Shown here: positions 15,158 to 23,310 of the stretch, piece by piece | Layout of the letters: each line of letters starts with the position of its first letter | Position numbering within the stretch: the first letter of the stretch is position 1 | From: an uncultured Christensenella sp. | GTDB lineage: Bacteria; Bacillota; Clostridia; Christensenellales; Pumilibacteraceae | Reading direction: 5' to 3' | Assembly (NCBI GenBank): GCA_910577435.1 | Contig: CAJTLV010000002.1 | Coordinates: 306,900 to 370,899, forward strand | DNA length: 64,000 bases | Program-made: the position numbers and the translations under genes | Notes under the pieces: model-generated | The model's input: the letters and a program-made list of their open reading frames with translations, nothing else | Databases searched by the model: none | Told to the model about the DNA's origin: nothing

Positions 15158-16711
15158 TTATCTGTCAACTTCTCTATGCACCGTAAATCCTACGGTGCTG
15201 TTTTTTTGCACGTCCGAAACGTCTATGCCTATATTGGCGAGCGCCGCGCCCGAATACACCCTGCCCGTCTCGCGCAGACGGTACAGTTCGTGACGATCGA
15301 GTCCGACAAACCGCACTCTGTTTCTGCCGTCCGAAACGTACACCGAGTACGCGCGGCTTTTATCCTTAGCGACGGCGGAAATATAACTGCCGTCGCAGTA
15401 AAGATCTCCGCTCACGATAAGAGCGCGGTTTTGTTTGTACATAACGGTTTGAGCGCGCACCGCTCGGCGCATTCCCTCGCCCGAAAACGCTTCGTCATAC
15501 TCGTAGCTCGGACAGTACACCGACGCGCGGTCGAATTTTTCTTTAAGTCCGAGTTTACCGCCGCGCGCGATAGAAGCACATACGGCACCGAGCGGCAAAC
15601 AGTGTTTCGTCTGCGAACCGTCGCGCCCCGCGAATATTCCCGTAACGTAATTCAGTGCGCCGACGTCGCAAAAACCGACGCGCAATATAACGCTCGGCAA
15701 TTCGGTTGCAAGTTCTTCGAGCAACGAATAGAATTCGCGCTTGTCAGAGTAAGTGCGGCGAGTGCCGTCGCTTATACAAACGTACTCCGCGCCCGTCGCC
15801 GAAACGAGCGAACGCAATCCGTCCGCAAACGTCGCGCCGCTCCGCTCTGCGCGCAGTCCGAATTTCATTGCGCGCGCCCTGCAATTTTTCGCCGCCGCTA
15901 CCAGCGTTTGCACATCGCAATCGGACGGCGCTACGATAACATCCGCGCCGAGATCGAACGGATCGGCACTTTCCGCCAGCCTGCTCGCGTCACGTTTGGA
16001 TAATTCCAGTGCGACAAGTGCGCATTTATCCTCATAACATACGGGCAGAAAATACTCGCGCAAAACATCGTGCAACGCGCGTGTTGCTCCGTCCGCGCCT
16101 ATGTCCGAAAATACGGCGAGCGTTTCGGGCGCATAGAAACTCTCGCCCGCGTCGAGCGTCACGGGAATATCCGCGCACAACGCCGCGCCGTCGAACAGCG
16201 TGAGATATGCATATGCCCCGACGACAGTTTTGACGACGGAATACCCGACCGATTTTTTGCCGTCGCCGCAAAACTCGCCGCACTTCGACGGAACACCGAA
16301 CGCTCCGCTCGGCACGCGCAATGAGATCGGCGCGCGCGACACGTTCGTCACGACCGCCCGCCGCGCTATTCCGCCGCGAGTGTACGGTGTGTAATAAAGT
16401 TTGGCTTCCACCCCGACGTCGCTTGTCAAAGTCAGTTCGAGCGTTTCGTCTCCGCGCAACGTCGGAACGCCGCGCAAAGGCTTCGGCTTGTCTGTGACCG
16501 CCGCATTCGACAATGCGAAAACGACGGGCGTTCCGTCGGGCGACGTAACGAAAACCTCTTCGGCGCATTCAACGCCGAGCGAATACAGATCGTCGTCGGG
16601 TTCGATCCTATTACCGAACCACAAATTAACGGGCATTCCGTTTTTCTGCCCTATGACATAGCTCGTTTCGCCGCTCGCGATATGGATAACGCCGTTGTCG
16701 GCTTTGATCAT
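15158..16711 (-). CDS. GH36 alpha-galactosidase-like protein, shortened and probably catalytically dead
   Basis: 517 residues; GH36 enzymes are about 700-730. The start at 16711 follows GGAGGTAT and gives MIKADNGVIHIASGETSYVI. The N-terminal beta-sandwich matches GH36 (GMPVNLWFGNRIEPDDDL; LELTLTSDVGVEAKLYYTPY), and the C-terminal sheet does too (FVGLDRHELYRLRETGRVYS, then GAALANIGIDV). In the barrel the nucleophile motif KWDMNR appears to be replaced (EYVCISDGTRR), and the ESCSGGGGR and SDDTDA motifs carrying the acid/base are not found. It may be a pseudoenzyme or bind a galactoside without cleaving it. No signal peptide, so cytoplasmic. The alignment is by eye. Confidence 0.65.
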   Translation of the reverse strand: MIKADNGVIHIASGETSYVIGQKNGMPVNLWFGNRIEPDDDLYSLGVECAEEVFVTSPDGTPVVFALSNAAVTDKPKPLRGVPTLRGDETLELTLTSDVGVEAKLYYTPYTRGGIARRAVVTNVSRAPISLRVPSGAFGVPSKCGEFCGDGKKSVGYSVVKTVVGAYAYLTLFDGAALCADIPVTLDAGESFYAPETLAVFSDIGADGATRALHDVLREYFLPVCYEDKCALVALELSKRDASRLAESADPFDLGADVIVAPSDCDVQTLVAAAKNCRARAMKFGLRAERSGATFADGLRSLVSATGAEYVCISDGTRRTYSDKREFYSLLEELATELPSVILRVGFCDVGALNYVTGIFAGRDGSQTKHCLPLGAVCASIARGGKLGLKEKFDRASVYCPSYEYDEAFSGEGMRRAVRAQTVMYKQNRALIVSGDLYCDGSYISAVAKDKSRAYSVYVSDGRNRVRFVGLDRHELYRLRETGRVYSGAALANIGIDVSDVQKNSTVGFTVHREVDR

Positions 16712-16820
16712 AGATATACCTCCGCGTCGGCGGTCATTCGATCCCGCAGTATTCCACTCCCGCGCGCCTTCCGAAAACGGAAGCGCCGCGACAGCGGCAA
16801 ATGGGAACACACAGAATTAT

Positions 16821-17594
16821 TCAAAATAATTTCGCCGTCAAATCCAACATAACTTTTTGCGGCAGTAAATGTCTGAAAAAGTTCAGCGCTTTATACTTTG
16901 CGCCGACGATATACATAGGCTTTCGGCACTTGTTGCAATACTTGAATATTTTGCGCGCGGCGGGGTCGAGCTTCATTCGCTTGTTCTCGCGCGAATCGAT
17001 CTTCTGCGCGGATATCTTCGGTGCGTCGCCGTAGCGCTCGCCGCCGTCCGAGAACTTAACGCGATTTTCGGTAAAATTCGTCTTTATATCGCCCGGACAG
17101 ATGGACGTGACGCGAATACCTTTATCTTTAAGTTCCATATACAGCCCGAAAGCCGCCATATTGATCGCCGCCTTGCTTGCGCAGTACATCGCGCGGTACG
17201 GCAATGCGAAAAGCGCGCACGCCGACGAAATAAACACGACCTTCCCGCCGTCGCCCATAAACCCAAGCGCCGCTCGCGCCGTTTCCAAAGCGCCCGTAAA
17301 ATTGAGCGCCGTCTGTTTTTCTATCTCTTCGAGCGGCAACAGTTCGCTCGCGCCCGACAATCCGCCGCCGGCGCAGGCTATAACCGTGTCGATATGCCCG
17401 TACCTCGCCGCCGCCTCGTCGATCGCCGATCTCAACTGCGCAAAATCAGTCACGTCCGCAACTATATCGGGCGGCGTCGCACGCCGCGCTATTCCGACCA
17501 CGTCGTCGCCCGCCGCACGGTAAAGTTCGCACAGCTTTTCGCCTATCCCGCTCGTCGAACCCGTTATGACTACGACCTGCTTATTTCTTTTCAT
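16821..17594 (-). CDS. SDR-family oxidoreductase
   Basis: 257 residues. ATG chosen at 17594, which gives the normal MKRNKQVVVITGSTSGIGEK start; the preceding reading frame is only the overlap with htpG. Cofactor motif TGSTSGIG (11-18), catalytic Ser124, Tyr137 and Lys141 (YCASK). ACAG replaces NNAG. The C-terminal 60 residues are basic and hydrophobic (KALNFFRHLLPQKVMLDLTA) and may associate with membrane, as in SDRs of lipid or sphingoid metabolism. It overlaps the 3' end of htpG by 14 bases, so it is translated from the same mRNA. Substrate unknown. Confidence 0.88.
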   Translation of the reverse strand: MKRNKQVVVITGSTSGIGEKLCELYRAAGDDVVGIARRATPPDIVADVTDFAQLRSAIDEAAARYGHIDTVIACAGGGLSGASELLPLEEIEKQTALNFTGALETARAALGFMGDGGKVVFISSACALFALPYRAMYCASKAAINMAAFGLYMELKDKGIRVTSICPGDIKTNFTENRVKFSDGGERYGDAPKISAQKIDSRENKRMKLDPAARKIFKYCNKCRKPMYIVGAKYKALNFFRHLLPQKVMLDLTAKLF

Positions 17595-19560
17595 CGTCGC
17601 TCTTTTCGGCAGGCTTCGCCTTTTTTGCGGTCGGTGTTTTTTTCGCATCGCCGTCGGCTTTAACGGTTTTACCCGTGCCGCCCGCCGTCTTTTCGATATT
17701 TGCGTCGCCGTCCGCTTTATCTGCTTTCGCCGTCGGCTTCGGCGCTTTTTCAGCCGTCGCGCCGACAGCGAGCAGTCTGTTTATAGCCGCCAAAAATTCG
17801 GGTTCGGTCTTGTACCCTTCGGCGATGAGCGCCTCGTTGTACAATACCGTCACGGTATCGTCGAACCGACTGTCGTCGGCGTTTTCGAGCGCGGAAATAA
17901 CGGGGTGGTCGAGATTGACTTGAAGCACGCGCTCCGCCTTTACGCCGCCGCCCATCGCGTCCATAACGCGTTCCATTTCGAGCGACACGTCGCCTTTCGC
18001 CGCAAGGCAGACGGGGTACGATTTGAGCTTGTCCGTCGCGCACACCGACGCTTTGCCTTTCAGCTTCGACGCTATTTTATCGAGCAGTTGTTTGTGTCCG
18101 TCCGATACCTGCGGCGCGCCGTCCTTGCCCGACGCAATGTTTTCGAACTTATGCCCCGCATAGTCGTTCAACAGCCGCGCAATGAACTCGTCGACGGGTT
18201 CGGTGAAGTACAGTACGTCCTTACCCGCACTGCGCGCGCCCTCCAACTGCGGCAACATCGAGATCTTTTCGACGGTCTCGCCGCAACCGTAAAGTATGGG
18301 CGCTTTCTCATCGAGCTTTTCGATATACTCTTTGAACGTGACGAGCTTTTTCCGTGCGTCCGAATGATACAGAAGCAAGTCTTTGAGCTTGTCCTTGTTC
18401 GCGCCGAAGTTGTCGTATGCGCCGAACTTGAACGCTTTGGAAAACGCGCCGAAAATCTTTTCGTACTTTTCACGGTCGTTTTTAAGCAGCTTTTCGAATT
18501 CGGAAAGTATCTTCTTTTCAAGCCCGTTTGCGATGGCGCGCACCCGCCTGTCCTGTTGCAACGTTTCGCGCGAAATATTGAGCGCGAGGTCTGGCGTGTC
18601 CACCACGCCGCGAATAAATCCCAAGTATTCGGGGATAAGCTCCGCGCACTTGTCCATAATAAGCACGCCGTTGCAGTAAAGCTGTAACCCGCGCTTATAG
18701 TCCTTTGTGTAATAATCGTAAGACGGCTCGCTCGGCACGTACAACAGCGTAGTGTACGCGACCGCGCCCTCGACGCGCGACGAGATAGTAAGAAGCGGAT
18801 CGCGGTAATCGCGGTACGTGCGCTTATAGAACTCGTCGAGTTCTTTGTCGCCGAGTTCGCTCTTCTGCTTTTTCCATACGGGCGTCATAGAGTTGAGCGT
18901 AGTCAGCTCGGACACCGAAATGTCGCCGCCCTCAGTCGGCGCTTTGGGCACTTCCATACGAATGGGATATTTGATATAGTCCGAATATTTTTTGATGAGC
19001 GACTTGATCGTTCCGACGTTTAGATATTGCGAATAGTTCTCTTCCCCGTCCGCCTTTATATACAGCGTTACCGTCGTTCCCGCTTCCGAGCGCTCGGACT
19101 TTTCGATCTCGAACCCATCGGTACCGTTCGACTCCCATTTGAACGCATCCGACGAACCGGCTTTGCGACTTACGACCGTCACTTTGTCGGCTACCATAAA
19201 CGCCGAATAGAACCCAACGCCGAACTGACCGATGAGCTGTTCCGCGTCGGTCTCGCCGCGTTCTTTCTTGAACGCTTCCGTGCCGCTCGCCGCTATAACG
19301 CCGAGATTGTTTTCCAATTCTTCTGCGGTCATTCCGACGCCGTTGTCCGAAATCGACAGAACGCGCGCCTTTTCGTCCGCCGTTATTTCTATGTGAAATT
19401 CCGCGTCCAGCGAGCTGTCCGTAAGCGCCGCGAACCGCCGCTTGTCGAGCGCATCCGACGCATTCGAAATAAGCTCGCGTAAAAATATCTCGCGGTTGGT
19501 GTAAATCGAATTTACGACCAGATCGAGCAATTTTTTGGATTCCGCCCTAAACTCTTTCAT
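17581..19560 (-). CDS. htpG: Chaperone protein HtpG (bacterial Hsp90) with low-complexity tail
   Basis: 659 residues. GHKL ATPase at the N-terminus (SNASDALDKRRF; DNGVGMTAEELENNLG; GQFGVGFYSAFMVADKV), a middle domain (VDTPDLALNISRETLQQDRR) and the C-terminal dimerisation domain. ATP-dependent folding and stress chaperone in the cytosol. After the normal end of the family, near residue 600, there is an extra tail of about 60 residues rich in Lys, Ala, Thr and Asp (KAPKPTAKADKADGDANIEK). Similar tails are on GlgB and the Na/phosphate transporter in this window. No CIRCE operator upstream. Ribosome site AAGGAGT precedes the ATG. Confidence 0.96.
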   Translation of the reverse strand: MKEFRAESKKLLDLVVNSIYTNREIFLRELISNASDALDKRRFAALTDSSLDAEFHIEITADEKARVLSISDNGVGMTAEELENNLGVIAASGTEAFKKERGETDAEQLIGQFGVGFYSAFMVADKVTVVSRKAGSSDAFKWESNGTDGFEIEKSERSEAGTTVTLYIKADGEENYSQYLNVGTIKSLIKKYSDYIKYPIRMEVPKAPTEGGDISVSELTTLNSMTPVWKKQKSELGDKELDEFYKRTYRDYRDPLLTISSRVEGAVAYTTLLYVPSEPSYDYYTKDYKRGLQLYCNGVLIMDKCAELIPEYLGFIRGVVDTPDLALNISRETLQQDRRVRAIANGLEKKILSEFEKLLKNDREKYEKIFGAFSKAFKFGAYDNFGANKDKLKDLLLYHSDARKKLVTFKEYIEKLDEKAPILYGCGETVEKISMLPQLEGARSAGKDVLYFTEPVDEFIARLLNDYAGHKFENIASGKDGAPQVSDGHKQLLDKIASKLKGKASVCATDKLKSYPVCLAAKGDVSLEMERVMDAMGGGVKAERVLQVNLDHPVISALENADDSRFDDTVTVLYNEALIAEGYKTEPEFLAAINRLLAVGATAEKAPKPTAKADKADGDANIEKTAGGTGKTVKADGDAKKTPTAKKAKPAEKSDDEKK

Positions 19561-19603
19561 AATGTAAACTCCTTATTTATAAATCTTTGTTTCGCAAATC
19601 ATA

Positions 19604-20209
19604 TTAGCACAATCGCCCGCCGTTGTCAACTTCCGCTCGCGCCGCCTTGCACCTTTCGAGCGCTTTTTCGACGAATGCGCTTTTTCCGTCGGTGTAAGCG
19701 TATCTATCGCCCGTCGATTGCGCGAGCGACGTTTTAAGCCGTTCGTACTCTCGCGCAAGATCGGGATCGCTTCGCAAACAGTCGCGGAAAAGAATGTAAT
19801 CGTTCCACGTCGCGCCGCCGTAGCGCACTGCGTGAATAAAGTGCGTTTGCAACGTTCCGCCCGTATAGTAATCGCCGCACGCAAACAAAAGCCGCTCGAT
19901 ATTATCGTTAAGCCTGCGCAAACCAGGAAAAATGTTCCCACGTCCGTCTACCGCGTGACGGTAAAAAAATCCGTCCGCCGCAAGCCTTTCTTCATACGCC
20001 AAAACGTCAGACAGCCTGTCCGCGCCCACCGCTATATCTATGATCGGTTTGGCTTTTATCGTCGGAACGGCCGTACTCCCTATATGTTCGACCGCTCGCG
20101 CCGTCTTGCCCAAAATGCCGCGCAGGTGCGCCGCCGTTCGCGCCGCCTCGACCTCCCATTCCTTGTTATGGTCGCACAATGCGATACTTCCGCGCGCAAG
20201 TCCTATCAT
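19604..20209 (-). CDS. GrpB family protein (UPF0157, nucleotidyltransferase fold)
   Basis: 201 residues, typical size. The defining motif VEHIGSTAVPTIKAKPIIDI is at about residues 40-60: the GS and D positions of the minimal nucleotidyltransferase fold. LQTHFIHAVRYGGATWNDYI, with the conserved THHVH-like and W-x-x-Y region, follows, then FRDCLRSDPDLAREYERLK. Sometimes fused to dephospho-CoA kinase in other bacteria; its biochemical role is unknown. It lies 43 bases upstream of htpG in the same direction. Confidence 0.9.
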   Translation of the reverse strand: MIGLARGSIALCDHNKEWEVEAARTAAHLRGILGKTARAVEHIGSTAVPTIKAKPIIDIAVGADRLSDVLAYEERLAADGFFYRHAVDGRGNIFPGLRRLNDNIERLLFACGDYYTGGTLQTHFIHAVRYGGATWNDYILFRDCLRSDPDLAREYERLKTSLAQSTGDRYAYTDGKSAFVEKALERCKAARAEVDNGGRLC

Positions 20210-20286
20210 TGTCCTCTTCTCCCCAATCGTTCCGACCGAGTACGGCGGTCGTTTATCGCGCTCTTATAATCGAGCGTTCGCGCAAC

Positions 20287-20943
20287 TTAATCTGCGCGCT
20301 CCATTCTTAAAAAATCGATAATTTCGCACAGGGAATCGACCTTTACGGTACAGCCCTCGAAACTCTGCGTCTTGGGCACGGCGCTGTCCACGCCTATGCA
20401 CGCTATGCCCGCCGCCCGCGCCGACGCTATGCCGTTGTCCGAGTCCTCTATCGCCACGCACTCCGAAAGCGTCAGACCCGTCGCTTTTGCCGCCGCCGCG
20501 TAAATATCGGGAAACGGCTTTGCGCGCGCCACGTCGTCGCCGCAAACCATCCTGTCGAAATACCCTTCGATTTTGAGATGTTTAAGCACCGTCTCTACAT
20601 AAAACCTGTCGGACGACGACGCGACCGACAGCGAATAATCGTTCGAACGAAGAAAATCCAACAGCTCGATAAGTCCGTCGGCGGGCGGAACGCTATCGGA
20701 CACAATGCGCGACAGACAGAACTCGAAATTGAGCCGCGCAAGCTCCGCCGCCGTCGGAACGTTCTCTTTTCGGCTCGCGTCCAGCACCGACTGCCAAAAC
20801 GCGCGCATTCCGCTGCCGCTGATATTGCCCTGTGCGGACGCGGTAAGTCCGTATCTTGCGAGAAGCTCTGCACGCCCCGCCGCGAATAACGGTTCGGAAT
20901 CGAGCATAACTCCGTCCACATCGAAAATAACGGCTTTTATCAT
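20287..20943 (-). CDS. HAD-family hydrolase (beta-phosphoglucomutase/phosphatase subgroup)
   Basis: 218 residues. Nucleophile Asp8 and Asp10 in MIKAVIFDVDGVMLDSEP; motif II SVASSSD at about residue 107; motif III Lys in ARAKPFPDIYAAAAKATG; motif IV CVAIEDSDNGIASARAAG. The helical C1 cap (residues 18-85) is as in PGMB and GPH phosphatases. Cytoplasmic, Mg-dependent phosphate transfer or hydrolysis on a small phosphosugar is the family expectation. The neighbouring maltodextrin/glycogen genes make beta-glucose-1-phosphate a candidate, but the residues here do not settle mutase versus phosphatase. Confidence 0.88.
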   Translation of the reverse strand: MIKAVIFDVDGVMLDSEPLFAAGRAELLARYGLTASAQGNISGSGMRAFWQSVLDASRKENVPTAAELARLNFEFCLSRIVSDSVPPADGLIELLDFLRSNDYSLSVASSSDRFYVETVLKHLKIEGYFDRMVCGDDVARAKPFPDIYAAAAKATGLTLSECVAIEDSDNGIASARAAGIACIGVDSAVPKTQSFEGCTVKVDSLCEIIDFLRMERAD

Positions 20944-21111
20944 AACGTAAAAATTATATTACAACTCCGCCCGAAAGTAAAGCGAATTTATATTCTGCCG
21001 TTTTCCAACTCGATATTTTCAAAACCCCTTGACAAATCGCATATTATGCATTACAACGGCGAATAGTCCGCCGACCGTCGGCGTCATATGCGTGTTATCG
21101 CCGACAAATCG

Positions 21112-21146
21112 AGCGACAAAATAATCGGTACTGTCGCTTTTTGTTA
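21112..21146. terminator. Weak terminator-like hairpin after the alarmone synthetase gene
   Basis: GCGACA and TGTCGC flank a 13-base loop in 21113-21137, followed by TTTTTG on the plus strand. On the minus strand, the direction of the alarmone synthetase gene, only TCGATTTG follows the stem, so the case is weak. The rest of 20944-21149 holds nothing I can support. Confidence 0.35.
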
Positions 21147-21149
21147 AAC

Positions 21150-21935
21150 TCACTTAATGGGCATATCCAGCCGCCGCAGTTTTTCGAAAAGTATATCCTC
21201 TTCCGTCGGCGCGTCCTCCGCCGCTTCTATGCGATCGCGCAGAGACAGCATTTTCTTGTCGGTATCGGCGATGACTTCGGCGCACTGTTTCAACTCCGCC
21301 GAGATCGAAGCCTGCTCGGGTATATTGTGCTTATATCGCATTCTGTGTTCCAAGCTCGCCCAAAAGTCCATAGCTATCGTGCGGATCTGGACCTCGACTT
21401 TGACTTCCTTTTTTCCGTCGGCGAAGAAAACCGGAATGCTCACTATCAAATGCAGACTGCGGTATCCATTCGGCTTGGGGTTGGCTATATAATCCTTTTT
21501 TTCGACAAGCGTCACGTCGTCCTGTGCGAGCAATGCGTCCGCTATCTTATACACGTCGTCTATATACGAGCAAATAACCCGAATCCCCGCGACGTCGTTC
21601 ACGTGCTTTTCTATATTTTCCAAAGAGAACGGAACTCGATACTTTATGAGCTTTGCCGCTATGCTCTGCGTTCTTTTAAGGCGCGTATTGACCGATGCGA
21701 TCGGATTGCGTTTATGCTGTAATTCGAACTCGGTGTTTAACACGTCGAACTTGGTGCGTATCTCTTTCAATGCGCACTCATACACCATCTGCATTTCTTT
21801 GTACTGTACCATCGACCACATCATATTTTTAGTCTGTCTGTACAGTTCGTCGGGCGCGAACGCCTCCGACAGCATCTCGGTCAGCACTTCGGGCGAGATG
21901 ATGCCGTCATCGTCGTCGCCAAATAAGTTTTTCAT
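21150..21935 (-). CDS. relQ: Small alarmone synthetase, RelA/SpoT-domain GTP pyrophosphokinase (YjbM/RelQ type)
   Basis: 261 residues. ATG at 21935 follows GGAGG; the in-frame codon at 21974 lacks one. Single synthetase domain, no HD hydrolase, TGS or ACT. Key motifs are intact: ASVNTRLKRTQSIAAKL (RxK region), DVAGIRVICSYIDDVY, IANPKPNGYRSLHLIVSIPV (guanosine-stacking Tyr in GYRSLH) and EVQIRTIAMDFWASLEHRMR. It transfers pyrophosphate from ATP to GDP/GTP, making (p)ppGpp; family members are tetramers under allosteric control. A second, divergent RelA/SpoT-fold protein is at 60030. The symbol follows Bacillus usage. Confidence 0.93.
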   Translation of the reverse strand: MKNLFGDDDDGIISPEVLTEMLSEAFAPDELYRQTKNMMWSMVQYKEMQMVYECALKEIRTKFDVLNTEFELQHKRNPIASVNTRLKRTQSIAAKLIKYRVPFSLENIEKHVNDVAGIRVICSYIDDVYKIADALLAQDDVTLVEKKDYIANPKPNGYRSLHLIVSIPVFFADGKKEVKVEVQIRTIAMDFWASLEHRMRYKHNIPEQASISAELKQCAEVIADTDKKMLSLRDRIEAAEDAPTEEDILFEKLRRLDMPIK

Positions 21936-22192
21936 TCGATCCTCCGTATCGTCGCAATAGCCGTATGGCGGCAATGCGCCGCTCTTTCCTTACGATTATA
22001 CGCCTCAAACATTTGAATATCATTAAATCGACGTTAATTGTTTGTAAGAGGCTCAATTATTTTTGCGCGTCCGGTATTCCGACCGCACATTATTATTAAG
22101 CGACTCGTCGTTCCGTTCTTTGCTCTGCCCGACGTATTTGCGCTTGTTTCTACCCTGTCCGCTTTATAAATATGGTCGCGGTAACCAAAATG

Positions 22193-22216
22193 AAAGGCGG
22201 CAACCGCGCCGCCTTT
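22193..22216. terminator. Hairpin terminator after the DUF1893 gene
   Basis: AAAGGCGGC (22193-22201) and GCCGCCTTT (22208-22216) around AACCGC: a 9-bp GC-rich stem 3 bases from the DUF1893 stop codon at 22219. The U-tract on the minus strand is short (CATTTTGG). The remaining part of 21975-22192 shows nothing clear. Confidence 0.6.
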
Positions 22217-22218
22217 AC

Positions 22219-22641
22219 TTACATAATATTCATTTCTTTTAGTTTGGCTTTCACCGTCGCGAGCGCTTCCGTCGGATCGTCTATATCCGCAGTAGCTATC
22301 TCCATCGGGCAATACCCGTCGCCTTTGCGGTTGACTATACGCTCGGTCACCGTTCCGCATTCATACGATATACCGTGTTTTTCCAACACTTTCGCGCCGA
22401 GTACGGACAGCACTTCCGCGTATACGTTCTCTATCCCCGCATACACGAACAGCAACGCCGCCGCCTTGCCGACTACCTTGTCGGCGACCGAATATCCGTC
22501 GAGACTGCGACCGCTGTCGATAAGTTCGACCATAGGCTTCACGCCGCGACTGTCGCTTGTTATAGTCTCGCCGTTCTTGCACAGCGCTATTGTATGACCG
22601 CCGAGCGCGCTTTTCGCCAGTTCGAGATCGACGTTTATCAC
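22219..22641 (-). CDS. DUF1893-domain protein
   Basis: 140 residues covering one DUF1893 domain (LAKSALGGHTIALCKNGETI, DSRGVKPMVELIDSGRSLDG, YSVADKVVGKAAALLFVYAG). The VVGKAAA stretch and two conserved Cys-containing segments (HGISYECGTVTERIVNRKG) are visible. The family resembles a cytidine-deaminase-like fold but has no assigned reaction. Its ATG overlaps the stop of the ECF S-component gene by ATGA, so the two are cotranslated. The pairing suggests a role linked to the vitamin or nucleobase brought in by the transporter. Conserved function unknown. Confidence 0.85.
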   Translation of the reverse strand: MINVDLELAKSALGGHTIALCKNGETITSDSRGVKPMVELIDSGRSLDGYSVADKVVGKAAALLFVYAGIENVYAEVLSVLGAKVLEKHGISYECGTVTERIVNRKGDGYCPMEIATADIDDPTEALATVKAKLKEMNIM

Positions 22642-23231
22642 TCTTCGGTCTTTTCCTTTTTGTCACGGTCGAGAAGAAGTTTCAGTCCGATCACGACAGC
22701 GGGAACTATCACGGCTTGAAGCACGACCGCGAGCAGTCCCGTTTGAACCTGTTGCCACGCCGTTGCGCCGCTGAGGGGCGATACGCTTTGGAATATTGCG
22801 GCGACAGCCATAAACACGCAACGCCCGCCGACGATCGCAAACAGCGTTGCGGGGAACGCCATCCATACGTTTTTGTTAATAGATTTAGAGAACAATCCGC
22901 CGATCGCGCCGAACACGGCGAGTTCGACTATCATATACGGCAGACGCGCCGCGACAGGCATAGGATTTCCCGCCGCCGCAGTCACCAAAAAACTGACCGT
23001 CGGCGCGGCGATACCTATTCCGAGTCCCCACCATACGCCGAGCAAACATCCGCCGATAAGCACAGGCAGGTACATCGGGAGCCATTTCGCTCCGCCCGTT
23101 GCGCCCGCCGCCAGATGAACGAGTTGCGGCAACCCGACGGCAAGCGCGATCACGCCGAGCGTGACCGCGCCCTTGACAGTGAGGATCGCGCGTTTTGATA
23201 AATTCTTTTTTTGCAATACTTTTTCGAGCAT
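22638..23231 (-). CDS. ECF transporter S component (substrate-binding membrane subunit)
   Basis: 197 residues with about six hydrophobic segments (AVTLGVIALAVGLPQLVHLA; LIGGCLLGVWWGLGIGIAAP; LFAIVGGRCVFMAVAAIF). The N-terminal stretch LPQLVHLAAGATGGAKWLPM and MYLPVLIGGCLLG recall S components for small heterocycles. It would plug into the shared EcfA-A'-T energising module encoded elsewhere. Translationally coupled to the DUF1893 gene by an ATGA overlap. No riboswitch is recognisable in the 79 bases between it and the phosphorylase gene, so substrate is undecided. Confidence 0.85.
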   Translation of the reverse strand: MLEKVLQKKNLSKRAILTVKGAVTLGVIALAVGLPQLVHLAAGATGGAKWLPMYLPVLIGGCLLGVWWGLGIGIAAPTVSFLVTAAAGNPMPVAARLPYMIVELAVFGAIGGLFSKSINKNVWMAFPATLFAIVGGRCVFMAVAAIFQSVSPLSGATAWQQVQTGLLAVVLQAVIVPAVVIGLKLLLDRDKKEKTEE

Positions 23232-23310
23232 TGTTACTTCCCTGCCGTTCCTTTATTTGACAACCGAGCATATTCGGCTGTTTTCCGTGTCCGCATCTTG
23301 CGACGCCGCC

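Noticed and set aside
19561..19620. CIRCE operator upstream of htpG
   Set aside because: Only TTAGCAC is present; the second arm of the inverted repeat is missing.
23232..23310. Riboswitch before the ECF S-component gene
   Set aside because: The gap of 79 bases is too short for the known vitamin riboswitches and shows no conserved core.
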